Source: Sphaeroforma sirkka
Lineage: Eukaryota; Opisthokonta; Ichthyosporea; Ichthyophonida
Length of the DNA stretch: 27,500 nt
NCBI GenBank assembly: GCA_001586965.3
Contig: LUCW03001667.1
Span: 62,501 to 90,000, forward strand
Reading direction: 5' to 3'
Each line of letters opens with the position of its first letter. The stretch's first letter is position 1. The notes under the pieces are model-generated. The model did not search any database and was not told where the DNA came from. It saw only the letters and a program-made list of their open reading frames with translations. Position numbers and translations under genes: made by a program. Positions 1 to 8,890 of the stretch are shown piece by piece.

Positions 1-161
1 TCCGAGAGAATAAAATTCAGGCAGTAGTAAACACACGGGCACGTGACGCGCGCAGGGACTCGGGCTTTATTTCTGGTGACGACATACTGTACGACGAAGA
101 AGCCGGTTTGCATACAGACAACCCAGCAGTACCCACAAACTGGGGGCAGAGCATCGATCAT

Positions 162-1409
162 ATGGACTTGCTACACGACGTTGTGGTTGTTGAGCTGTGT
201 ACGGCTTCCAGACACGTGCATGTGAGCGGGGCTACGTGTATGATGGCTGACTTTGGCGCCACTGTGGTCAAGGTAGAATGCAGTGCCGCTGACTCAGAGA
301 CAGCTAATCGTCCCAGGCCATTTTCACTGCGAGATGAGGATCCGTTGACATTCGCCCAGGTGAACAGAGGCAAGAAGAGTGTAGCACTCGATTTGGAGGG
401 AGCGGCAGATCAGCAACGGCTCGCAGGCTTGCTTGCGGCTGCTAGTATCTTCATCACAGACTACAGCGCACCGGATCTCGAACGTCTCAGCATATCCCCC
501 ACGCAGCTCAGACATACATTCCCTCAGCTTATCGTCGTGCATGTGACGCCGTATCCAAAAGAAGATCCACGATCAACCGACTCCTACCTGTCCAGTGGTA
601 CAGCCCTGTATGCTGCTTCTGGGCTGTCCAGTCTCTTCTCAGGGAGGACTGAGAAAGTACACCATCAGCCTGCACCGTATATGCTCGATCTGCTGGCGTC
701 TCAGTTTGTGCTGAGTGCGACCATGGCTGCCCTCTTCCACAGTGTTAGGACCGGTGAGGGCCAGATCGTCGCAACCAATCTGTGGCATATCGGATGCTGG
801 CTCGGTACGGTACCCAATGTATGGCTGGACTTTAATCGAGAGTGGGCGGATATGGTGATTTACGATCCTGCGAATGTTCGCTATGACTGCCCTCTGGCAA
901 CGTTTCAGGCCTACAAGACTAAGGATGGTATGTGGGTGGAGCTATTGGGGCTGGACACTAAGCGACACCTACCCATTGCCTTGCGTGCACTGGGGATTAG
1001 ACTGCCGGTGTTCGGGAGTGTTCTGTGGGCGGCCATAGCGAAAGTACTGCCGAATCGGAAAGAGAAGTTACTCCTCCATCGGGTCAAGCCCATCTTTGCA
1101 GCCATCAACAAAAACCTTGAGACCGCCATTCTGACCTACGAATGGCATGATCTGCACACCCTGTTCTTAAAGCACGACGTATGGCACAACCCGGTGCGCA
1201 TTCCGGAGCAGTTGCTGACGTACAGCCAGGCACACGCCATTGGCTCCTATGTGCACAACAGAGATGACTCATCGCAGCTGTTCGTGGCCACCCCATTGAA
1301 TATGTCGAGCAAGGTGGAGCATGCTACGTACAAGTGCCAGCACATTGCACCCGTGCCTAAACTGGGGGAGCACACGGATGTATTCCTAACCACGACAAGC
1401 GGAGTTTGA
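162..1409 (+). CDS. Family III (CaiB/BaiF-like) CoA-transferase, possibly 5'-partial
   Basis: Family III CoA-transferases move CoA between acyl-CoA and a carboxylic acid; the substrate cannot be told here. From the ATG at 162 the protein has 415 residues, a normal length for one domain. Family landmarks are in order: an N-terminal Rossmann half with MADFGATVVKVE (residues 28-39), NRGKKSVALDL (68-78), an Asp at 176 in PYMLDLLASQ at the place of the family's catalytic Asp, then the RTGEGQ turn (196-201), and the usual C-terminal PKLGEHTDVFL near the stop. No intron is needed. The frame is open without a stop back to base 3, so the true protein may begin outside the window and 162 is only the first in-window ATG. 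An AATAAA lies at 1542-1547. Identification is from remembered family motifs; subfamily is not assigned. Confidence 0.85.
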   Translation: MDLLHDVVVVELCTASRHVHVSGATCMMADFGATVVKVECSAADSETANRPRPFSLRDEDPLTFAQVNRGKKSVALDLEGAADQQRLAGLLAAASIFITDYSAPDLERLSISPTQLRHTFPQLIVVHVTPYPKEDPRSTDSYLSSGTALYAASGLSSLFSGRTEKVHHQPAPYMLDLLASQFVLSATMAALFHSVRTGEGQIVATNLWHIGCWLGTVPNVWLDFNREWADMVIYDPANVRYDCPLATFQAYKTKDGMWVELLGLDTKRHLPIALRALGIRLPVFGSVLWAAIAKVLPNRKEKLLLHRVKPIFAAINKNLETAILTYEWHDLHTLFLKHDVWHNPVRIPEQLLTYSQAHAIGSYVHNRDDSSQLFVATPLNMSSKVEHATYKCQHIAPVPKLGEHTDVFLTTTSGV

Positions 1410-1427
1410 CAGTCGAGCTTGTCCTCG

Positions 1428-1477
1428 ATAGGCGGCGATCAAAACTTTTAACCCGCGCTGTTGATCGCAGAGCCTAT
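1428..1477 (+). other. Strong hairpin just after the CoA-transferase stop
   Basis: ATAGGC (1428-1433) pairs with GCCTAT (1472-1477), and GCGATCAA (1435-1442) pairs perfectly with TTGATCGC (1461-1468), separated by small bulges and an 18-nt loop. The 14 paired bases begin 19 nt after the stop codon, so this would be a 3'-UTR stem-loop. Function is not known. Confidence 0.55.
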
Positions 1478-1654
1478 TGCACATATAATATTATCGATCT
1501 ATGTACCAGCGCATTGTCTCCCATAGCAGTACCATATCACCAATAAATACGCTAACCCAACTTTCATCTTGCTATAGGTCAAAACAGTTTCTTTGTTTTG
1601 CAGTTAAGAAAATTTTATATCGATTTTACATAAACAAAGCCTCCCAATTTTCCA

Positions 1655-3330
1655 GTGACAATCATACCGTTGGAATTTATGTGCCAATTCCGTGTGCTCT
1701 TTCTAACTAAGAGGCACATCGCCATAGGTGACTTATACGTATTCGACGCGAGTGCACAAACATCACTGCCGAATGTGATACAGCACGTGCGGAATGTCAC
1801 ACATACGCCACCACAATTGCGCCTCTCGCGCTGCGACAAGTATGTCACCAGTCTTCGGCCCGGTCGATATCGACAAGTCTGCAGTAAGTACAGCGCTTAG
1901 GTTCCTACCTACTGTACCAACAACCACAGAGACTAAAACACCTCTCTTCACGAAGCGTACAAGTAACACTGGCATCAACCCACCAAGCACTTCTACGGTA
2001 ACCAACCCTGGAAAAACTTATCCCGGAATACCGGCAAGCTCGAGAACAACAACAGGCGAATGCTCTGACAAAGCCCATCATCCCTAGCTCATTCACCGCC
2101 AAGCTGACAGTACTTAGAACTCTGTAACCACTGCCAACTGGGGTTTCAACGGCGCCGCTCTATTAGGTCCAAAATCATACGCTATCCCTATCCCTCTTGC
2201 TCATTTGTCCGCCATTGACGTCAGTTTATTGTACACGGACATACCTATTTCCGCATGCATCTCATGTGCCAGACAAAATGTACAAAATGCATCTACCGAG
2301 TGCCCTCATCGCCAAAGGTGACAAACGCCATGTTGACCTTGCGGAGAAAAATTGAACAAAACTACAGCGGCCGTACCTACACCATCGGAACATCGAGTGA
2401 CGCACGGTTCTCGGACACCAGGAACATCTTTGCCTTAAAAGCGACACCCGCTCTACCTTGGCCGGTTTTACACATTTATCGAAACCAACCACCGCTTGCT
2501 CTACGCACCATCATTGCCGATGTGGTGGCGAATTCGTTGCCTCTAAGTTACAACACTTAGAGAACTTCTACAATGCCACTGCCGACTCAGCTAAGCATGA
2601 TCGTATTGAACGTACCCACAAGACGAGAATGAATATAACTCGCTGCATGGGCTGAAGCTAAATCTCACGCCTCTCCCATCTGAAACATATCCCCCCGGGC
2701 TTCCAGCCCCGACAAAATGAGTCCATACGAGGCCTTCTTCGTTCACCCCGTAATCGACTCCGCCCACGGTCTCCGAGTCTACGGGTGTATGGCCCGTGTA
2801 CCTACGATTATTGACGTACCCACCTGGCTGCTCGGTTGCAACTACGGTTAAGCAAAGCCCTTGAACACGCTGACATCCCCACGGCCCACCTAGTCAACAC
2901 GCCACTGCCTACCACTTCTCTCGAAGTCAACATTAGTTTACCCTACGCTGCCTTTACCGCGAGCTAATTTACACCCTGTCATCTCACTCGTATCGATATT
3001 ATATTCACTGTCAAAAATATTTTACGCTTCCTAGCTAATCCTAGTGAGACACATTTGCTTGCCGCCTGCCGTGTTCTCCGTTGCCTCAAGACTGACCTCA
3101 CTCTCGGTCTTACATAAAGCAAATCTGATCAACAAACACTCGTTAATGAAGCAAGCGCCGATCCCAGTATAACAGTTGTCTCACTATACGTGATCCCTGT
3201 ATGCGGTACCCCTGGTATTTGAAGGTGCAAACGGAAAGAGACTGCAAAAGCTAACACCATTGAGCCCATATACTTCGTCGCCCCGAACTTGGCTTCACCC
3301 CCGCAAGGACTTTATTTCCATTGCAATATA
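1655..3330 (+). mobile_element. Ty1/Copia pol relic (integrase and RT end/RNase H), heavily decayed
   Basis: Fragments in several frames keep Copia order. A scrap reading GDLYVFDASAQ (about 1725) resembles the pre-integrase region. At 2458-2655 an integrase piece shows CGGEF (for NGGEF) and IERTHKTRMNITRCM. Then WAEAK (about 2649), PDKMSPYEAFFVH and LRVYGCMARV (about 2710-2800) match the integrase C-terminal half. At 2985-3300 TRIDIIFTV, RFLANPSETHLLAACRVLR and CKRKETAKANTIEPIYF match the RT end and RNase H. The RT core between about 2850 and 2950 is missing and there are many stops and frameshifts. I see no LTRs. The relic ends about 70 bp from the opposite-strand Gag-like gene, so that gene may have inserted beside or into it. 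The part before 2230 is the least certain. Confidence 0.7.
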
Positions 3331-3400
3331 CAGGGATTATTACACGCTCGTCTAAAGAGTCGTTGTATTGTCTTTGTATAGATTGAACCCGGTAGTGCCT

Positions 3401-4660
3401 TCATTCCAGTTTGATATCCGGTTTCCGGTCACATGTCTTGGCGTGATAACCGTTGGTTTTCTCACACTTGTCACACTTATAAATAAAGTGTTTGCAAGTA
3501 GCTGAGTGCCGCCCGTTCCAATAACCGTTCGGGGCAAGCTGATACATATCGTATCCACACTTTTCGTCGGCACACTTCTTAACTTGCTTGTATAGTGCTT
3601 CCTTCTCAGCACGTACCCTTTTATTAGGCCGTGAGTGCTGCGCTGATTCACGCGGACGAACATTCGGACGTTCGTTAGATGTCTGTCGGGATACATACCC
3701 TTGATCTATCTGATCACGTGGTTTCTTAAGAACCACCTTCTCTCTCGGGGTTACTCGATCAGAGGGATAAGTGTCGGAAACAGTTTCATAGAACTGATTC
3801 CAGCGCAGTCGAGTCAGGTGAAACTTCTTCTCCTGTCCTTTATCTCTTGTTTCGTTCGCATACTTGCGACGTAGCTCGAGATAAAGGCGCTCTCGATCAT
3901 TACTGCCTATGTTCATACAGAATACATGCATTGCCAACAGCTCATACCAGCGTGGTTTGTCATCCCTCTTAATATCAGGTCTGACAAGGTCCGCATCGAG
4001 TTTCAGAATATAGCTCAAGATGCTAGTATTCGCTGTTGGTGGTGCCAGAATTGAACATAGTCCTGGACTGCGCATATCCTTGCTTAAAAAGGATGTCACT
4101 AGCCAGCGTACTTCTGGCCAGTTACGACACTCATCGATCTCTTTGAGATGCTTCTGAAGGATCCGATAATTGGTTCCTTCTGGATTAAATGTCTGCATAA
4201 ACGCAGATATCCATTGCGGTGGGGCAATGTCATTTGTCTCCAGCATCACTGTAAACGCGTGTAACAAGCGAGTCAGAGTCTCGAGGTCATGATTATTGAT
4301 GAATTCGGGCTTCTGAGTACTTGAGTCCCAGTTCGACTTAAGTCGACTGATCATGCCTTTATATTTCTGGTGATCGCGTTGGTCCTGCCCGCGTTGTGCT
4401 TGCAGCAACTGGTCGATTCGCTTCTGCTTGATGTTGATTATTTTCGCATAATAATCAATTTCTGGGCGATCTTGCAGGTCATGAGCGAGCTCCATCTTAA
4501 CTGTGAGTTCGTTAACTTCTGCATTCAGCATATCTACCTCTGTGGACTGAAAGTCTTCGGCGGGTTGGTGTAATGCATTGCGGTCCTTCCGTGGGTACTC
4601 CACGTCACTCGCATGTATGCGGGAAGCTTTAGTTCCCTTTCGGTGGATATTAAAGTCCAT
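3401..4660 (-). CDS. Gag-like protein, C-terminal part with zinc-finger tail
   Basis: This 419-residue frame starts at the ATG at 4660, but the same frame is open upstream to a C8 tract (minus strand of 4787-4794) and adds plausible residues such as IIVTDDPKIFIPTPRLS. Seen in order: a coiled-coil-like stretch (about 41-108), a helical middle part (about 120-300) that could be a capsid-like domain, a basic region (about 320-360), and a Cys/His tail with C-x4-C-x16-H-x3-C followed by C-x2-C-x6-H-x3-C. Such architecture suits a retrotransposon Gag, but I recognise no specific family. No pol follows on this strand; the opposite-strand Copia relic begins within about 70 bp of the stop. It could also be a domesticated Gag. 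Function is inferred only from architecture. Confidence 0.6.
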   Translation of the reverse strand: MDFNIHRKGTKASRIHASDVEYPRKDRNALHQPAEDFQSTEVDMLNAEVNELTVKMELAHDLQDRPEIDYYAKIINIKQKRIDQLLQAQRGQDQRDHQKYKGMISRLKSNWDSSTQKPEFINNHDLETLTRLLHAFTVMLETNDIAPPQWISAFMQTFNPEGTNYRILQKHLKEIDECRNWPEVRWLVTSFLSKDMRSPGLCSILAPPTANTSILSYILKLDADLVRPDIKRDDKPRWYELLAMHVFCMNIGSNDRERLYLELRRKYANETRDKGQEKKFHLTRLRWNQFYETVSDTYPSDRVTPREKVVLKKPRDQIDQGYVSRQTSNERPNVRPRESAQHSRPNKRVRAEKEALYKQVKKCADEKCGYDMYQLAPNGYWNGRHSATCKHFIYKCDKCEKTNGYHAKTCDRKPDIKLE

Positions 4661-4725
4661 GGTCGACGCTTCACGACGCTCTTTACTGAGACGTGGTGTT
4701 GGAATGAAGATCTTAGGATCATCTG

Positions 4726-5613
4726 TTACGATAATCTCGCACGTCGACTTTGGCTGGGTGCGATGTGCCTTCCCCCAATTAGGTAAGGGGGGGGAGGTGT
4801 ATTCTTCCCAGCGGTTGGGTCTATAATACCCTCCAAAACGGGAGACTCATGTCCCGGTGATGGTATTGGAGTAACTAGTGCCTGGTCCCGTGGAAGTAGA
4901 TTTTCCCAGGGAACATTCTCCGGGCTTATTTCGGCCGGCTTAGTACTTAGATCGTGGTACTCCTCATTGGTCTTCTCTAAGCGATGTTTTGACTGCTCTT
5001 TTACAGCTGCAATGGTGTCGTTAGAGACATATTCACGTAGGCGTTTAGCTTTCTCGCCAGTTCCGTACATTCGATCTACGTGTGCGATAGATAACTTCTC
5101 TAGTGTGAGTTGTTTCTCTAGGGCAGCTAACTGATTCTTAAGTCCAGCATTTTCATCGAGCAACTTACTGATGTGGGTAGATGCGCTAGCCTGTGGTTCG
5201 TCTTCCGTCGGCCCCTTATCGGGTTGGACTTCATCGTCACCAGGGTCGTCGTAATTGACTTCCGTAATTGGCTCTTTACCCTTTGGATTAATCTCCTCGA
5301 GGTCGTCATAATTGACTTCCGTAATTGGTTCTTTACCTTTTGGATTAATCTCCTCAGGGATAGTAGATGGAGTGGTCTTAAACCCACTCCTATTTTCGCT
5401 TCGCGGTTTCGCGAGCTTTGAACTTGAGGAGAGAGTGGGTCCTCTAACCCTCTCTTCGGCTGACTTATCTCTTAATGGAGTAGTCTCACCGGTATCCAGT
5501 GTATTGTCGTCTTTAGCGACAATGGGGTTGACTGCGTCTTCGGCAGATTCTCTGTCCATCTTCTTTTTATCCGCTTTACGCTTCTTAGATAGCGTAGAGT
5601 CCTTCTTAGTCAT
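4726..5613 (-). CDS. Gag-like protein, N-terminal part (likely split from 3401-4660 by a C8 tract)
   Basis: This 295-residue frame begins at ATG 5613. It is Lys-rich at the start, then acidic/Pro-rich and low in complexity. Residues 87-123 are two near-perfect copies of a 19-residue repeat (EEINPKGKEPITEVNYDD plus L or P). Residues about 147-178 form heptads typical of a leucine zipper (LLDENAGLKNQLAALEK). Near the end, a C8 run encodes TPPPPY. A -1 shift there, or one extra C, reads straight into the 3401-4660 frame with no stop, giving about 737 residues in total. I therefore think the two frames are one gene interrupted by an indel, a sequencing error or a recoding site. No known domain recognised. 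Confidence 0.6.
   Translation of the reverse strand: MTKKDSTLSKKRKADKKKMDRESAEDAVNPIVAKDDNTLDTGETTPLRDKSAEERVRGPTLSSSSKLAKPRSENRSGFKTTPSTIPEEINPKGKEPITEVNYDDLEEINPKGKEPITEVNYDDPGDDEVQPDKGPTEDEPQASASTHISKLLDENAGLKNQLAALEKQLTLEKLSIAHVDRMYGTGEKAKRLREYVSNDTIAAVKEQSKHRLEKTNEEYHDLSTKPAEISPENVPWENLLPRDQALVTPIPSPGHESPVLEGIIDPTAGKNTPPPPYLIGGRHIAPSQSRRARLS
5244..5357 (-). repeat. 57-bp tandem duplication inside the Gag-like frame
   Basis: Two copies 57 bp apart (each holding the TTGACTTCCGTAATTGG block on the + strand) keep the reading frame and encode the 19-residue repeat. The few differences are mostly third-base changes (GGC/GGT, CCC/CCT, GTCG/GTCA), which suggests the duplication stayed under coding constraint. 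Confidence 0.85.
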
Positions 5614-5872
5614 ACTTATCCAGTACGACTTCTGCTATTCACTTAACGAATAGTTATTGTCTTGTGAAAATTTTATGTGGTAGTTAATTACCACGACGCT
5701 TAAGTAGCTCAAGTAGTTAATACTTTGCTAACTTTAAAATGTGTAGATATCGGTCTCTTAAGGCGGTATAAACATCTTAGAGCTACTAAACGTAATAAAA
5801 TCTTAAAGTCTTTTAATAAGTTTTTTAAGTATACGAATTTTAGTCTGGTAATAAAGTTAGGTATGCCTCATA

Positions 5873-5944
5873 GAAATCAGTAATACTCTGGGGGATTGTA
5901 GGGCTGAGACATTGCCTATATATCATCCTCCCAGTACTGATTTC
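5873..5944. other. Long hairpin (about 19 bp of stem)
   Basis: GAAATCAGTA (5873-5882) pairs perfectly with TACTGATTTC (5935-5944). After a 5-nt bulge on the left, CTGGG pairs with CCCAG (5930-5934), and GGAT pairs with ATCC around a loop of about 28 nt. It sits 260-330 bp upstream of the Gag-like start on the minus strand. Confidence 0.6.
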
Positions 5945-6075
5945 GCCGAAGGGATTTTATTTATGTTTTCGTTATCGTTATCGTCGAAACTAGTATTACT
6001 TGTTCCGTCACATGAATTACTAAAACTAGTAAAATCCTATCTTTAGAAAAAAAAAAGTAAAAAAGAAAAAAAACT

Positions 6076-6124
6076 CTTGATGTCCTTAGTTATTGTCTTA
6101 ACCAATAACTGGCCACTTATCAAG
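6076..6124. other. Nested hairpin
   Basis: AGTTATTG (6088-6095) pairs with CAATAACT (6103-6110) over a 7-nt loop, enclosed by CTTGAT (6076-6081) and ATCAAG (6119-6124). Confidence 0.45.
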
Positions 6125-6628
6125 AATTACCGACTTGCCATCATCAGACTGGCACATCTGGTTGGCTGAGCGGAGGTCAAACTAGGTAACCATTAAGGGT
6201 CCCTAGAAACCTATGTTCGGTTGAGCCATCTCGCTACCGAAGTATTCAGATGTATATTTTGGAGTGTTTATCTAGGTCTCTTAATAGACCTACTCCAAAT
6301 CTACTCTTTGGCCTTTTTCACAGTCCCTTTAATGGTTCGGGGCCAAAATATCTGATTTGTAAAATGGAAAAGGTACTTGTAAATAGAACCGTTAAAAACC
6401 ATTTAATACACGTGCTTTTGATAGTACGTTTATAATTTACGTACTGCTTAAGAGTACGTTTGGAGGCCCGGCTATTACAATTACCCGCTTAACAACCTAG
6501 TTCCGTGGTGCGGGGTCGAAGGCCGGGGTCTTGAAAGGGCCTTCTTTCAAGACGATTTGTTTTCAACTACTATAGAGTTACACCGTAGCCACAATAAAAA
6601 TCTGACTTGGGTTGCTGGACGTCGACGT

Positions 6629-6686
6629 CTTCGGTGGGCAACGCATGACTGAGGGACGCGACGTCCTCAGCCGTGGTCCACCGAAG
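6629..6686. other. Nested inverted repeats in a GC-rich patch
   Basis: An outer 9-bp stem CTTCGGTGG (6629-6637)/CCACCGAAG (6678-6686) encloses an inner hairpin CTGAG(G)GACG-CGA-CGTCCTCAG (6649-6670) with one bulged base. The patch is much more GC- and CpG-rich than its AT-rich surroundings. Confidence 0.5.
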
Positions 6687-6878
6687 CTCGGACAAGCCCT
6701 TCGCGAATGCATGTTGCGAGGTCTCATTATCCTATTGATTATTGGGTTTTCTTTGATAAACTATATTGTATACATGTGTGTGTGCAATTATCTGGCAGGG
6801 GGGGTAGTGATGAAGAAGTTGAACCTTGCTAAAATGGTTGTTCTAGTGTGTCTAATATCGCTGTGTTGCGGTACTTAA
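6645..6878 (+). CDS. Possible small membrane protein (77 aa), doubtful
   Basis: From ATG 6645 a 77-residue frame has a charged N-terminus and two hydrophobic stretches, residues about 25-47 (LRGLIILLIIGFSLINYIV) and 60-74 (MVVLVCLISLCC). I do not recognise it. It overlaps the nested hairpin at 6629-6686 and has no visible promoter or homology, so it may be a chance frame. Confidence 0.15.
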   Translation: MTEGRDVLSRGPPKLGQALRECMLRGLIILLIIGFSLINYIVYMCVCNYLAGGVVMKKLNLAKMVVLVCLISLCCGT

Positions 6879-7020
6879 ATACAGCATTTCTACGGCGCCT
6901 TAAACCTACGCTACTAATGCAACCCTAACCAACAACCCGTTTATAATAACCTAACCCTGTATTATTTTCAAGAACAGATTTGTTTTCAATTATTATACAG
7001 CTACACCATAACCACAAAAA

Positions 7021-8403
7021 AAAACCCCCATACGTTTTCTTTTCGTACATGACAGACATTTCTATGATGTATTTTCTTTTTTTTAGCCCATTTTTAGTAG
7101 CGAGACCTTTCTCTTTTTTATTGGCGTATATGTCTAGGTCGTTAACGTAATGGTGCCTTTGCCCGTCGCAAGGAAAAAGTCGCCGGGCCACGGCCCTCTG
7201 GATAGTGTTGCGGTTAAAGGCAATTCGGAGCAAATGGAAATTTTACCTGACACACCTGGTGACTCTTTGTCTGGTACAAAGTTCTATGGGTCGTTTGTGC
7301 CTCATCAATTTATTAGTGAACACTGTATTCTTCATTGATGTACCGGTATTTTTTGGTAAATGACTCTATTTAGTGTGTACAGATGAATAGTATTGATGGG
7401 ATACCAATCGTCACTTATTCGCAATATATAGAACTATGTAATTTTTAGTACGGTCATAGTACACATCTGTGCTATACGCTGTTCACTGTGTGTGTTTAAG
7501 TTATACCGCTGTTACTATAGCAGTTGTGTTATTCTGTAAGTTGACTGAACAGCCGTTGATAATCCCTGTCTTCGGGCAGACTAGTGTAGCTTTGGGCGGG
7601 TTACTGAAAGCCGTTTTATACGAGTGTTTACAAAACTTCAACATTAGTGGGTGATAATAGTGATCTGAAAGAGATATATAAGGCTTTCATAATACACTGA
7701 TAGTAGGTTGCACGGTATGCGGTTTAGCCCCCATACCACAGGACGCAAGAGGCTCACTGATACACTTGTAGACAAGTCAACCATACAAGCCAAAGTGCGC
7801 GACAGAAAACGGTTATTCACTTGAAGAGAAGTTAACCAAGGACAACTTTGGCATTACTTATATCGATCGGTATATCATAGTCACAAGAGGTTGTTGTTAC
7901 ACTGCCTCCCCAGAATTACGTGTGTAGACCAGTGTAAACATCTGCGATATAAACCGCTGTTCATGCCATTGAAAAAAGTACATAATCCACTTCGCCACGC
8001 CTCAACATCAGAGTATAAACGTACGAATGTTCGAAACTCCTACGTACAACCCCCTGACCCTTATCCTAAGGGTACTCGACCACACGATAGTAATACAACA
8101 TCAAACTATAAACGATATATTGTAAAGCCTGTCCCTTACACTAAGAATGCCTAGTTGTATGATGATGGATGCTACGGGGGAAGTGGGAAGCACGGGAAAG
8201 TTATTAAGGTGAAGCAGTTCTCTCCGTTGAGTGTCTACTGGGTTTCAGTGTTCCAGCACGTTTACACTTACTACTTATTTCAGTACTACAGGCGACCCGC
8301 ATTCATTAGGTGTTTATCTTGTAAGTTAATTTCTGTGGAAATTTTGTATGTGTACACACTTTGGTTTGTTTTTGTATATGATTTAAGTTGTAGGATTCGA
8401 AAC
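7021..8403. other. AT-rich stretch without a recognised gene; one broken 170-codon frame at the end
   Basis: Most of the interval shows only short chance frames. From 7891 to 8406 (+) a frame is open apart from one TAG at 8152-8154. The first part is Pro/Tyr/Arg-rich with two related pieces (SEYKR..PPDPYPKGTR and SNYKR..KPVPYTKNA), the second is hydrophobic and aromatic-rich. It stops exactly at the LTR at 8404. I do not recognise it. Confidence 0.3.
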
Positions 8404-8890
8404 TGAGAGACTACAGGTCTCAGGCCAGAATTTACAGCAAGAAACCATCTTTGATTCATGGAAGACATCAGAATTAGCTCACTCCCGAGAGCTAATCAAG
8501 TTGCTTAAATTACTCCCAAGAGTTGAGCTATAGTTTAACCGGCTTCCGCGAGCAGATTAAGTTTCTCAACCGATTTTCGAAAGTAGATTAAGCCTGTCAA
8601 CCACAACATTCTAATAATACCTGCGGTTCTATGTGAGTCACAACCTATGCGGAAAGGCATCATGTGATCAGCGTGAGATTTAGTTGCAGAGAAGTTCAAA
8701 TAGAAAAGCATAAGTGTTAAAGTGTTCCGCATAAGGTTTCTCATACTGACCATATGATTTTTTACCCTGGCCAGCCCAAGCGACTGAGCACTAGCGCAAA
8801 CACCTTAGATATAAAATCAAAGGTGAGGTCAGAAATAAATACATACATTTGCACTATATTTAAAGTCTACTACATTGCACTCTAATAACA
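8404..8890 (+). repeat. Copia LTR, copy 1
   Basis: This 487-bp block starts TGAGAGACTACAGGTCTC and ends CTCTAATAACA. It matches 14938-15426 along its whole length at roughly 90% by eye. A TATA box (TATAAAA, 8810-8816) and an AATAAA-like site (in AGAAATAAATACA) follow each other near the 3' end. Copy 1 lacks one of the two AGCTCACTCCCGAGAGCTA units that copy 2 has. The bases before it (GAAAC, 8399-8403) are not repeated right after it (ATGGC), so a clean solo LTR with a target duplication is not supported. Confidence 0.8.

Larger units (their letters stand above)
5614..6600. other. AT-rich non-coding stretch upstream of the Gag-like gene, with hairpins
   Basis: No protein-like frame is visible. 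If the Gag-like gene belongs to an LTR element, its leader and 5' LTR should lie here, but I could not find LTR ends or a primer-binding site. An A-rich tract occupies about 6048-6073. Two strong inverted repeats (5873-5944 and 6076-6124) are listed separately. A small inverted repeat GTGGTA/TACCAC lies at about 5676-5695. Confidence 0.5.
6544..7020 (+). repeat. Pair of dispersed direct repeats (about 57 bp each)
   Basis: Segments 6544-6600 and 6965-7020 share TTTCAAGA..GATTTGTTTTCAA followed by a diverged TACACC(A/G)TA(A/G)CCACAA block. They lie about 420 bp apart in the same orientation and bracket a GC-rich patch with a nested hairpin and a small open frame. Confidence 0.5.

Noticed and set aside
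3352..3696. Possible pol start overlapping the Gag-like end in another frame
   Set aside because: 114 codons without protease or RT motifs, and the sequence beyond belongs to the opposite-strand Copia relic.
6161..6240. GGTTGGCTGAGCGGAGGTC as a tRNA-like start
   Set aside because: Resembles a tRNA-Ser/Leu D-arm only superficially; no anticodon or T-arm follows.
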